The translations under genes and the position numbers were made by a program. From Microthyrium microscopicum (taxonomy: Eukaryota > Ascomycota > Dothideomycetes > Microthyriales > Microthyriaceae), in the NCBI GenBank assembly GCA_010405405.1, contig MU004240.1, positions 1,675,687-1,739,686 of the forward strand: a stretch of 64,000 nt of DNA, given 5' to 3'. Positions 12,120 to 22,878 of this stretch are shown here, piece after piece. The notes beneath the pieces were generated by a model that saw nothing but the letters and a program-made list of their open reading frames with translations, did no database searches and was not told where the DNA came from. Positions within the stretch are counted from its first letter, which is position 1. Each line of letters opens with the position of its first letter.

Positions 12120-12647
12120 TCAGCTTGGTGATATTCCTGTAGAGTTCGACCAGAACGGTAACGATGTTGCTACAGCAATTTGTGTCATCGGTGTTATAGT
12201 TGTGGATGGAAACTCTGTTGTTTCAACTTGAGCTTGTTCCGTTGGTGACGGGATTGGCACGACTGTGTAGTAGGAGGTATGCCACATGCCATTATCGTAC
12301 CATTCTGTTGATACGGATGCGGCGGTTGTGACTGGTGTTGTTGTTGTTGCTGTCACTGTGATAGAGTCGGTTTCGATGGCTGTTTGGGTAGGGGGCGTGG
12401 CTGTTATTGTGATTGTGATGGTTGCTGGTGGAGGAGCCGCTGCGCCTTGTATTATGGTTGTTGTTGCGTATACGGTTTGAGTGACGGTTGGCGGTAGCGC
12501 CGTGGGATTTGAGCCTGGAGGTCCTCCGTCCGGGTTGACAATGGAGTAGCTGGCGGCTTTGTCCACTTGTAATGGTGCGCTATATGGAAGAGCTGAGGCG
12601 AGTAGTAGATTGCTTGCGAGTATCGAAAAAATTCTGAGAGATACCAT
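12120..12647 (-). CDS. Small secreted Thr-rich (mucin-like) protein, 175 aa
   Basis: No family recognised. Single exon. The N-terminus (MVSLRIFSILASNLLLASALPYS) is a clear signal peptide with likely cleavage after SALP or ASA near residue 19. The mature part contains VTQTVYATTT and long Thr/Ala/Ile/Val tracts (TITITITATPPT, TVTATTTTPVTT) expected to be O-glycosylated. A short Tyr/Trp-rich segment (TEWYDNGMWHTSYYTVVP) sits near residue 115. No terminal GPI-type hydrophobic tail is evident, so it is more likely wall-associated or extracellular than GPI-anchored. Cysteine is absent. Many ascomycete wall proteins share this composition. Confidence 0.68.
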   Translation of the reverse strand: MVSLRIFSILASNLLLASALPYSAPLQVDKAASYSIVNPDGGPPGSNPTALPPTVTQTVYATTTIIQGAAAPPPATITITITATPPTQTAIETDSITVTATTTTPVTTAASVSTEWYDNGMWHTSYYTVVPIPSPTEQAQVETTEFPSTTITPMTQIAVATSLPFWSNSTGISPS

Positions 12648-13679
12648 GTTGGAGGTAATGTGAGAGTGGGGAGCGTTTTCGTAGAGTGTTGAGATCTTGC
12701 AGTGGAGGATAGAGCGAGAGCGAGAGCAGCGATAGCAGTATTTTCTTTTTGGTGAGGTCGCACAGTATGAGGTTTTGTGAGAATGGGTAGATGCAGGAGG
12801 GACATTTAAAAGGGTTTGAGATAGTCAGGGGAATTTTCCAAGGCGTTGAAGAATTTAGATATTTGGGGGGCGGGTGGTGGCTGGAAGCCATGTTAAATGG
12901 CGGGTAATCCCAGCAAACAATGCACGAAATTCATACAATGATACTCTTATTGGAGCATATAACTATCCGCCTATGACCCCAGCGTTTAATTCATTAACAA
13001 GGGAAGATTAAAGCCAGATTGACGAGTCTCGATAGAATCTGTAGGTCGTCCGCAACCAAAATCGTCTGCGTGAGCAAGATCCAGAACCCGAGAACGTGGT
13101 TCGGCTGTTCCCGAGGCTGAGGCGTCACACTAGATCTTTTCAAGACTAGCGTATTGCTTAGCGCTCATCAGCCTTCTTGGCAGCCTTATCATCTTAACTC
13201 CATCCCATGCTTCTTTCTTGCTGTCGCAGATGAATTGATGAGCAAGTATCGGTAGTGCTTGCTTCATAGTCTCTGTATGCTAGGTAATGTATTCTAACTT
13301 CAACTCTATCTTGTAGTGTTGGAAGCAAAAAGCCTTGAATCGATCAGCAACAACGATACGAGACAATTTATGGCTCGATTGGGGCAAAGTGGCGTGTTCC
13401 CAATGATATTTCTAGCTACCTTCGACGATATTTGATACCAATGATTTGCTGCCCCATTACTATGAGCATTCCAGCGTTCTGCCGGCTACAGTGAAAGAAA
13501 ATATCTGCGATGGTACCTATCAGCGCACGTCTATGTTCGCTCTTGGTCACTACTCCAGTACATTAAATGTAGAAAGTTCTGAACCGAGTGAGGAGAAGAA
13601 CGAAGCTATGGTTGTTTTTGCTGCTCTGGTAGCTATATAGCTCGTGGAATAGTGCTTGTATTCTTGTCTACTAGACGGC
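12648..13679. other. Intergenic region
   Basis: No supported gene. A 64-codon plus-strand frame at 13446 starts only with TTG and lacks coding features. Confidence 0.4.
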
Positions 13680-13890
13680 AGCGGCATAGCAAAATAGATG
13701 GCGTACTCCCATCAACACTGATGGCGCCCAGACGCTACGGTCTATTATCGAGTGCTTTATTTGCCACAAAGGGCGTTCGGATTGGGAATATATATCAGAT
13801 GCGATGGAAATTCGAAGCACCTGTTGGTTAGCAGCGCTGGTGGTAGCCATCACAGTTGTGGGAGTACGCCATTTATTTTGCCATGCCGTT
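13680..13890. mobile_element. Small terminal-inverted-repeat element (MITE-like), family A copy 1
   Basis: The left end (13681 on, ggcatagcaaaatagatgg then cgtactccca) is the inverted complement of the right end (tgggagtacgccatttattttgccatgcc, ending about 13890), with two mismatches over about 28 bp. The inside shares the block tatcgagtgctttatttgcc with a second copy at 32041-32215. About 210 bp with no coding capacity. The exact target duplication could not be fixed. Confidence 0.65.
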
Positions 13891-14503
13891 GGACGGTTGG
13901 TATTTGCGACAGCTCTTGAACATGATTAACGGTGGTTGGCTTTGCGGAGAGAACAGCACCCTTTCTATTTAGAAGCCTTCAGTTCATCATGTCTAAGATA
14001 TAGCTACAGTTTGAAGATAATGCAGTTTTTGTCCTCATGGAAGACTTTGTTTAGGTATGGGGAGATATTCTGCAGTGACCGCGCCACAATGTGTTTTGCA
14101 AGATCGCGTATACCACCTCAACAATCCTAGTCGAGGCATAACACCTCCATCACAGTTATTTCACCTGAAGGTACCTTCCCTTTCACTTTTGCGGCCCGGA
14201 ACGCCAAACTCTTCCAGCAACCAAGTCCTCGACCTTCCACCACCACTTGTTTTGACTTTTGCCAGCAATTCGACCTCTTCCACACCTTCCAACCATCCTC
14301 TCTACCACACCCTCAACATTTCGAAACCTTCAAGCTTTTCTCTTTTCTGTCATTCTTCGATTACCTGCCCGTTTCAGCCCACGCGCCTCTTCCTACGCTC
14401 GAAAACAACAGGCTGTTGAAACGCCGCCATCACTCGCGTTTCTTCTCCATTCACCGCAATTTACCATCTCAAAACCTATTCGAGAAACCCACAGAGCGGG
14501 AAA
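13891..14503. promoter_or_regulatory. Pyrimidine-rich 5' flank/leader of first Cx2C..Hx4H paralogue
   Basis: From about 14160 to 14503 the plus strand is strongly C/T-rich with few purines. The same kind of tract lies in front of the other two paralogues (about 17110-17505 and 20560-20946). This is typical of long fungal 5' leaders around transcription start sites. The shared composition suggests the leaders were duplicated with the genes. Confidence 0.4.
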
Positions 14504-16436
14504 ATGAGCAGCTCCTCGGATTTTGATCCAGCGGCCTTCCAGTCCTTGGATTGGGACGATATGGTTCCGCACTACCGCGTTCCAGACGAATTTGTCGACT
14601 TATGCGACGACAATGCTGGAACTTCGGGCTTCCTAGCTCTAGACGGATCGCAAAATCCAAGCCCATCCTCCACCGAGAACAACGCCTATTCAACATCTCC
14701 TGCCGGTTCAGAACCACTGTTATCGCAAAAGCCAGCTACAACTGATCCCACCACGCGCTTTCGACTGGCAGCTCCCTCACAGCTACCGGTGCCTCAGGAC
14801 TACTTCACAGAAGTACCTGGACCCGAGCAGGATACAATGATGTCAGCTACTTCTACTCAATCCCCTCCAGGGCACGCTAGCTTTGAGCAGCTGCTACCCA
14901 GCGAGTCAAGTAACCCTGTCGGTCATGTCTTGACGCATACAACGGATCGCTCATATCAGCATCCATTGACATCTGGCCACGAAGGGTTCAATGACTATTC
15001 TGGTCTTCCGCACCTGCCTGTCATGAGTACCGACTCTCCTCAGTCTGTTGGACAACAAACCCCTGTCTATAGTTCGCCCATGGGCAACGCAGTGACTAAC
15101 CGCCCTTTGCTGTCTCTGATGAAACTGGTAAACCCCGACGACCAAGACCACCCTCCAGGAAACATAGCAAATTCCTATTCCTTAAATAGGTCACTACGAA
15201 TGACGCATCCACAGCTTGGCGATCCTTATTTCCTGCTTGCTGCTTTGCAATCATATCGCGCTCTGGTACCATTACAGGCTCATACACATGGCCGATTTCA
15301 CAACGGTCCTGCCTTCATTGCTCCAGTTGCTGTCCATAATACTGTGACTGTCACCACTTCGACAGCTTCTGCGCCTGCGGCTGCTGCTGCATCCGGCTCT
15401 AGCCTAGTCGCTGCTCCAGGTGTGGTACCAAACACCTCACGCATCCATACCACTCGCCGTGGGAAGCAAGTCGTTATCAATGCTCCAACTACTCAGGCGG
15501 GAAACGGCCAAGCACAATCATATCGCGCTCCTTCGCGACCAAATTTGAATGCCAAAATCCTTAAGCCAAGCGCTGCTGGCGTACCCGTCGGTGACTTACC
15601 AGTATACGAACTACCTGATGGTCGCTTTAAGGCCCTCCATTGTCCTGACTGCCGCGGTAATGCAGCCTGGTCCCGAGGTAGAGGCGGCGCCTCCGACTAT
15701 CTCAAGTTTTTTAGAGGTGAGAAACTTCCAATATAGTCTCTTGGAATTTACTAAAGATCCAATAGGTCTGAAAAGTCTGCAGGAACATATTTATGTCTGC
15801 CACAACAAAAAGCCTACTGACCCACATGGCAATCCGATCAAACGCGGTGCTGCTGGTCGAAAGAAATTCGCCTGGCTTCAAGACGCCTGTCCAGGTCCCA
15901 TTATAAGTCGAACCGAAGATCTGCAGGCAGTGATGGCCGACTCAACAATTCACCCTGACGTTCAGGCTGAACGTGAGGCTGGTAAGCGCGCAAAGGCGGA
16001 AGAGGCGCGTCGTAAGGCTCGCGAACAGCAGCTTCTGCGTGATAGCCAGCGAGCCGCTGCACAGGGCCTACTGATTCAGACTATGAATCAGCCACAACAG
16101 CAAGCACAAGCACTACCTCCTGTTATGATGCACGCTGGACAGCCTCCCTACCAGATTGGTGCAAGCTCTCAAACGTCCATGCCTTATGTGCCACCACTAC
16201 CACAAGCAGTTCCACCTTACGGAAACCATCCTGTAGTTGCGATGATGCCGCAGATGAGTTTCATGCCGCCTATGGGAACTTCGGCACAGCAAGAGTACAT
16301 CTTCATCAACGAGAACGGCAAGCGAACCCGAGATACCGATGAAGATCTTTATGAACAGGAGACCGAAGACGAGGACTATGACACCGAGGAGGAAGATGTC
16401 CATGGTCACTGGAAGAAAGCTCGATACGATGCTTGA
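14504..16436 (+). CDS. Cx2Cx28Hx4H family protein, paralogue 1 (627 aa)
   Basis: Family not recognised. Exons 14504-15716 and 15766-16436 (1884 nt, 627 aa); the 49-nt intron GTGAGA...AATAG splits a Gly codon. N-terminus: acidic/aromatic (FDPAAFQSLDWDD, DEFVDLCDD) and then about 330 residues rich in Ser, Pro, Gln and Ala, probably disordered. Core: LPVYELPDGRFKALHCPDC (Cys 380 and 383), a linker with GNAAW and LKFFRG, then LQEHIYVCH (His 412 and 417), giving Cx2Cx28Hx4H. Next come KPTDPHGNPIKRGAAGRKKFAWL and HPDVQAE, a Lys/Arg/Ala/Gln helix-forming stretch (KRAKAEEARRKAREQQ), a Gln/Pro/Met-rich segment and an acidic end. The layout resembles a DNA- or RNA-binding regulator with an activation-type low-complexity arm, but no known domain is assigned. 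First of three tandem paralogues on the same strand. Confidence 0.85.
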
Positions 16437-17505
16437 GAGTCTGGAAATTGAGGGTGTTGCAATGAAGCTGCTCGCGATTGTCATGTAATCGTGATGAGCG
16501 AGTGCGGTGTTGTCTCTTGTCTTGCGCTGTCATTACTGACGCTGTTCTCATTGACTCTGTTGATATTGGCTCTGTTGATATTGGCTCTGTTGATATTGGC
16601 TCTTGTTATGCTTGGGACAGCAGGCTTTTGCTTCTGTCTTGTTTGATATTGTTGTTGTAGTTGTTATAGACGACTTCGGACCACCATGTGGTGGTGGCTT
16701 AAACACACCATAATATCGCCTGCTGCTGCGTGACGCAGATGTCGAAGGCTTGCTCTTGTTTTATGCCTCAGAGATACCCATACAGAATTATTTATAGCAT
16801 AACATCGCGTTTTCGATCGCTTTTGACAGTCGTGAAGAACAGTATACAAAACCCTTCAGGTATAGTGGTACATCTTGCAGTCACTGCGGCATGATTGAGT
16901 TCTGCTACAGTATGTTCAAGGGAACCACATGAAAGCCGAGTCGCTGTCATCAACCGTGATATCTTTGAACTAGCAAAATTAGCCACGCCTTGTCGACGCC
17001 GTGTGAATGTACATAGATGGACTCATTCGGACGTGTAGTAGTAGACATCGGTGTCGAGGGCTACCGCGAGAACTTGTAAAGACATGACGACACCTCCTTA
17101 TGGGACTCACCTCATTGCTGTCGTTCCTTCCACTACCCGGGGAGCACCTTCCTCGAGCTCAGTTGTTTTGATATTCATCACCTTAAATCTTCTGGCGCCG
17201 AAGGTTAAAGCCCGATTCTGTTTAGCCTGGCCCCAGATTTCTCGACCTCTACTTCATAACTTTTTGCACATTCTTCCCACGACCTCCAGCCATCTTCCTC
17301 TTCACCAAACTCTCCACTCGAATTCTCAATTCATAATCTGCAAGAACCTTCTGCGCCTTCGCGCGATCACAATCCAACCACTGTCACTCAACGCTACCAA
17401 GCACCAGCGATCGCGTATTCCAAGTACTGTCATCACCTTCATCCGCTCCAGGCACGTCACCACATCTGGTCTGCGTGATCTGATTACGACATCCTTGTAG
17501 CGAAA
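16437..17505. other. Intergenic region between paralogues 1 and 2
   Basis: Contains a 15-bp triplicate at 16559-16604, a short hairpin (ccaccatgtggtgg, about 16681-16694) and the C/T-rich leader of paralogue 2. No gene supported. Confidence 0.45.
16559..16604. repeat. 15-bp tandem repeat, three units
   Basis: The unit ttgatattggctctg is repeated three times without mismatch, with a partial unit upstream. It lies in the 3' flank of paralogue 1. Confidence 0.85.
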
Positions 17506-19359
17506 ATGGACGGTTCCTCGGAGTTCGTCCCAAATTCCTTCAATTCCTACGATGGCGATACAAAAACTGGTGGCCTCCCTGTTCCAGAAGAGTATCTGGA
17601 TCTGTTCGACACCGAGGAAACTCTTGGCCACTCGCTAGTCGGCGCAGTGCCAACCGCAGACGGCAGCCTCTCTGCGGAATCGAATTCAGTCCAGAGCACT
17701 CTGTCTCCTCAAGATCGATCTCCATCTGAAGCTGTCGCATCGCTAGGACAAGATTCATCCGAGTTAGGCGCATCGCAGGACATCCAAGAGGCATCGACAA
17801 ATCTTGCGACCGAATCTCATACTCCCTCAGTGTCACCATCTAGACCATCTTCCTTCCTACCACCTTCTGGTTCATCCATCTTCCAACCAGTTCTGCCAGG
17901 TCACCAGCGTGTCGAGATCAACCCGACCTTCAGACTTCCCTCTACTAGTACTTTCTCGTCATCTCAATATCCCATTACCCCTAGCGCCAATCGGCAAGCC
18001 AATGCTTCCAATGGCACCATAATTCCTACTCAGAATGGCCACTGGCATGTCACTGGGAACCGTGCACAATTCTCTGGAGCGCCCTTCCCCGTGAATACGA
18101 CATCGAACTCCCATCGAACCCATCAATTCGGCAGCATGCAGCCATTGAACGGAACATCGTCCTTTCAAACTGGTACAGTGCCGGCTATGAGCCGTAACGT
18201 CACCCAGCCAGGCATGGCAGTAACAAATGGACCACCCCTGGTTATCCCAAATGTACTTCGCAACCGCCCAATGCACCCTAACAACATGGCCCAAAATCGC
18301 CTTGCTCTTGCTAGCAATGCTGGTGGCACTTTTGTTGGACCTGCCACCAACATGAATGGCCTTGCTCCGACTCCTGTTCAAGTACAAAATACGCAGCCAC
18401 GAGTAATGCGTCCACCTCATCGACCTAATTCCAACCGAAACATACAGATGCCAAGCGCTACCGGCGTGCCTTGGACACAATTGCCAGTATGGCAACTCCC
18501 TGATGGCTCCTATCAAACCCTGTATTGTCCATATTGTGGCGGAAATGCGCGTTGGATCAAAGGTGTGAACGGTGATAGCGACCGCTTGGAGTTTTATAAT
18601 GGTATGTTACTTCTTTTTAGAGACCATATGCTTCTTTATTGCTAACATTCCGCTCTTGTAGGCTGTAAGGCTCTTCAGGCACATATCCATGCGGCGCATG
18701 GAAAAACTCCGACTGACGCAAACGGAAACAAAATCAAACGCGGAGCAGGCCGCAAGGCCTTTGGCTGGCTCCGTTCGATTTGTCGTGGTCCTACCCTCGC
18801 CCATGATCGGCTAGGTGACCTGGCGCCTGCTATGTCGGATTCCACGATTGATCCTGCTATGCAGGCAGTCCGCAATGCGGGTAAAGGGAAGAAAGCGGCA
18901 AAGGCTGAGGCAGAACGACTCCGAAAAGAACAGGAGCGTCAACCGCGAGACCCACATGCATCCAGTAGACAGCGTCATTCCACTCAGACTCGAACTCAGC
19001 CGCTGCGACAGGCCCAATCGTACACTCTTGCCTCTGGTACGCCCTATACTCACTACCAGCATGGTGGCTTTGACCCAGGACGCAATCCATATGCTCGAAC
19101 CAACCCTCTTGGTATTCCTACGTACGAGCCACCGGTCAGTGTTTCTCAGCAACCACGGGTGCCGATGCCTATGATGCCACAGCCGCCTATGACTATGGGG
19201 CGACAAGCACAAGATAGCTCGCTTACCGTAAATGGCAAGCGTCCACGAGGTGTTCAACATTGTTGGGAGGAGGAAGACAGCGAAGACGAGGAAGAGGACA
19301 GTGAAGAAGAGGAAGAGCGACACCAACGCTGGAAGAAGATGCGGAAAGGCCGAGAGTGA
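17506..19359 (+). CDS. Cx2Cx28Hx4H family protein, paralogue 2 (597 aa)
   Basis: Exons 17506-18601 and 18662-19359 (1794 nt, 597 aa). The intron of 60 nt has a CTAAC branch site and sits at the same place and phase as in paralogue 1. N-terminal PEEYLDLFDTEE echoes PDEFVDLCDD of paralogue 1. A 300-residue Ser/Thr/Asn/Pro-rich arm follows. The core reads LPVWQLPDGSYQTLYCPYCGGNARW (Cys 341 and 344), DRLEFYNG, then ALQAHIHAAH (His 373 and 378): again exactly Cx2Cx28Hx4H. Downstream are KTPTDANGNKIKRGAGRKAFGWL, GPTL, DSTIDPAMQAV, a basic helix (KGKKAAKAEAERLRKEQER) and a C-terminal run of Glu/Asp (about residues 575-588) before a basic end. Function unknown. Confidence 0.85.
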
Positions 19360-20946
19360 TGTTGCTGCGATTGACTTGCTTGGTTTGAAGATACATTCAC
19401 CGCAATCGAGCGAGATTACTGTTTTGGCTGGGGCTGTTGTTACTGGCTGCTGTTGTTGTTGGTTTCTGTTTGTCTTGGCTCACCAAGTTTGAGCTTCTGT
19501 TCTGATTTCGATCGTTATGACTAGTCGATGTAGGCGAGCCTAAACTCAGCCTACATGGCCGATTTGGCTGCCAGAAGACAACCTGCTCCTGCATGAAGCG
19601 GGGAAAAGTACTTCGTTTATGTTTACTGTTTTAAAGATAGTCTTATAGAATATACAGTTGCTGCTTTGGTTTTGCATTTTCGATCGCCCCCCCCAGTTGC
19701 GACAAAAATAAGTATATAATCAATACACTCCACGCTGATGCTTCTTCGAGTTTCAGCGGCACTAAAATGCTTTACCATGATGATCTAAACTGGCCGAACA
19801 GAGAACTGATATGTTGCCGTCTTGTGCAATACCGAAAATAGCCATAGATGGACTGCTACTTATCAGCTGTGATTTCGGCAAACTTTTGTTTGTTCAAAGT
19901 TTACTGATGATAACACATGACAGTCCATGCCAATTATCAGAACTGAAAATGATCCAAGAACAATTTTGACAAGTCTGTAGCAGCTCTGGAGAACTCTCCA
20001 GTAGCGAATAACTGAAAATAGCAAATAATGGTTATTGAAATTGTATGTCATCTATCAACTTGTTTCTGAAATTCAGAGGCTGTTTTCTTTCTAAAAAATT
20101 CGCTATATAACCGCTTTCTCCATAGCTTCTGTATCAAAGCCTTCTACGCAATCAAGTTTTCCACTTCTACCACTGCCTCTTAGAACATTTCAAACTGGTA
20201 CAATTGCCTCCGTCAGCGTACATGGATCCCGTTGGTGGCCTTCTGTTCTCGAGCGTATTATCTCCCAATGTCGGAGTTGCTTTTCATCGCCACTTATCAA
20301 ACGCGATGAAGTTATAGTACGTTTTGGTTAGAGACACTGGTGGAAGCTAAAGAAGTAGTTGGGAGCGCCTCATTTATTCCCCTTGCTCCTCTTGAGATAA
20401 CATCGTCTCCGGCAACGTTCTTATTCGAGGTCTGATTCTTGTCTTCGCTAGGCGTATCTTTGTAACCAGCCTTGTCTGCTGTAGGAAAGGGTAGGGGGAT
20501 TGTTGTAGGGATATGGCCTCTCATGCTATCTGTGGTTTCTTATAATCGCTGCTTCTGTCTCACGTTCTATATATCGTCTCTAAACTTTCAACTTCACCTC
20601 GTTGCACCTGATTACTCGTTGACACAATTGGAGCTTAGAATCGCTCCTATCCACTATCATCTCTCACCTCCGACTCGCATCACTACCTACCAGAACTCTG
20701 TGTGCGATACTGCCAAAATTTCGACAACCTCTCGAATCCGCCAACATCGCCATCACCTTCCTGTCCTCCACATAACACAACTTCAGCTCTTTACCCGCCA
20801 AGAAATATCTTATAATCATCGCGATAACCTCACTTTCCCTATATCGCCTTCCTTCCAATACCTTTCTCGAATCGCCTCCACCAAATCTGGGTCGCTGCTT
20901 CATCTGTCTCTGTAGCATCAAATTCACGCTCTCTTTCAGCATCAAC
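19360..20946. other. Intergenic region between paralogues 2 and 3
   Basis: 1.6 kb without a supported gene. It includes a run of nine C at about 19687, an AT-rich middle, and a C/T-rich leader before paralogue 3. Short frames on both strands lack motifs. Confidence 0.45.
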
Positions 20947-22519
20947 ATGGACGACTTCAACTACGATCTGACGGATGAATACGGTAATCCAGTTGATCCT
21001 AATCTCGTTATCACAGAGGAAGAAGCTCGTCGCTTGCAAGCTGAGTTAACTTCGATTTTGGCAGGCGCTGGTTACGGGAACATCAATCCTAATCCAAATA
21101 TAAGCCAACCAGAGATAACGCGAGCCGCCTTACCGCTTCAGCCATCCTTGACGCAACCAGACTCAACGACCCCGGAAGGCTCTCCAGAGCCACCATATAG
21201 AGATGGAGATAATACGCAACAGCGGTGGGAGGAACATCTAAACCGGTCTATAATTCGTCAACCACAATTAACAAACAGTCAAAATATTCTCCAAGCACAG
21301 AACGGTCTTCCGCAATCGTATGGACCACCATCCTTTCATCCAGTTATACAACCTCAAGCCGGCCCTCCAATTTACCAGCCTCGTGTACCAGAAAGCCAGT
21401 ATCTGCATCAAGCGTCAAGTGGGTTTCCGCAATTGAACGGACCATTACCACTTCTTTCGGGTATGCAATCCCAAGTGGGCACTGCAACTTCTCAGTTCCG
21501 TATATCAAACAACCCGAGTCTACACCAATCACAGAATGGATCATCGCAAATATACGGGCTGCCACTGCTCTATCCAGGTATGCAGGCCCAGTATGGTGCG
21601 CCATCCGTTACCGCAAATGGACAGCCTATGTCCACCTCAAGCTACGGGGGCAATTCAAGCCACCAGACCACAGGAGTCCAGCAACTCGAGCAACCTCTGC
21701 AGCGTAACACCACTCAAGGCGCTTCGACTGGCCCATTATTCTCACTTCAGTTCGCTGCGCCGGTCACTCCTGCCAATTACGGCCAAATTGTTCCTGCAGC
21801 CCCAACAACTATCGCTACTGACCCCACCCCGGCTGCTGCTCCAGCAATACCTACACGTGTTACCAGAAGCGGATTGGTCGTCGGGCTTGCTCCGAGACAG
21901 AATGGGCAGCAGATAAGAACCGATGTTCCTCCTCCGCTGGACCCCAATCGCAATGTTGACATGCCAAATGCTGGAGACTGGCATCACTCAGAGTTACCAG
22001 CGATAGCAATTGGAAACGGGCTCTACCAGCCGATTTACTGCCCAGTCTGTGGCGGTAATGCCTCCTGGGTACGGGGCCCCAGGAATGGGAATGACCGTCT
22101 GGAGTTCTACAACGGGTGAGTACATATCCTACTTTGAATGTAGTCCATGAGCTAACAATGTTGAAAGGGGAAAGCCGCTTCAAGAGCATATTTATAATGC
22201 TCACGTAATGAAACCGGTCGACCGAAACGGAGTTGAGCTTGATAAGTGGAGTGCTGGCCGCACAAACTTCGCCTGGCTCGTGGCATTGCAAACTGTTCCG
22301 CCCCTTACGCGTGACCAGTTGGATGGTCTCCAAGCCGTGCGTGCCAACTCTTCACGGCACCCGGATGTCACCTTTGAGCTCGAGGAGGGCAAACGCCGAG
22401 CTCAAAATCAGGTAGTGTTTGATGATGACAACCAGGATGATGAAGAGGAGGAAGACGAGGAAGACGAGGAAGACGAGGAAGAGGAGGAAGACGAGGAAGA
22501 CGAGGAAGACGAGGATTGA
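20947..22519 (+). CDS. Cx2Cx28Hx4H family protein, paralogue 3 (506 aa)
   Basis: Exons 20947-22115 and 22168-22519 (1521 nt, 506 aa). The 52-nt intron (GTGAGT...GCTAAC...AAG) falls after the same FYNG motif, shifted one base in phase relative to the other two. The N-terminus is acidic (MDDFNYDLTDEYG), then a Gln/Pro/Ser-rich arm with imperfect repeats of the pattern QNGLPQSYGPPSFHPVIQ / QNGSSQIYGLPLLYPGMQ. Core: ELPAIAIGNGLYQPIYCPVCGGNASW (Cys 365 and 368), NDRLEFYNG, then PLQEHIYNAH (His 397 and 402), once more Cx2Cx28Hx4H. It continues with VDRNGVELDKW, NFAWL, LTRDQLDGLQAV and HPDVTFE, and ends in an uninterrupted Glu/Asp tail of about 30 residues. It is the most divergent of the three and lacks the Lys-rich helix. 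Confidence 0.84.
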
Positions 22520-22878
22520 GAGGTCGCTTGCTTCTTCACGAAAGCTCTTCAAGATAATGGCAGGCTCGAGGTGATAGTTTGTGCTGGTTCTGTTGTTCGC
22601 AGTGGTTGTTATACTATGAAAATAATGTTTTGGTCTGAAGGTGTACGTACGGTTGTTGGTACTTTTACTGCTTCTGTTTCTGTTTTATACCCACTGTACT
22701 TCTGGTCCCTGGTTGATGCGTTGCTTTGGGATGGAGATTAATGTATAATGGAAGAGTGTTGGTCGCACTACTGAACTTAATATCGCTATTAATTGATATG
22801 CTTAGCATTATTTGGTCGGAGTTTTGGCTGTACAGTATTGATCATTCTTGGGTCGATTCAAATCCTCGTTGTTTATCT
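22520..22878. other. Intergenic region
   Basis: 3' flank of paralogue 3 and of the convergent 2EXR-like gene. No gene seen. Confidence 0.45.

Noticed and set aside
13446-13640. 64-codon plus-strand frame
   Set aside because: Begins at TTG, has no ATG context or motif and sits beside the inverted-repeat element.
17959-18516. 185-codon minus-strand frame inside paralogue 2
   Set aside because: Shadow of the Ser/Asn/Pro-rich coding arm on the opposite strand; no motif.
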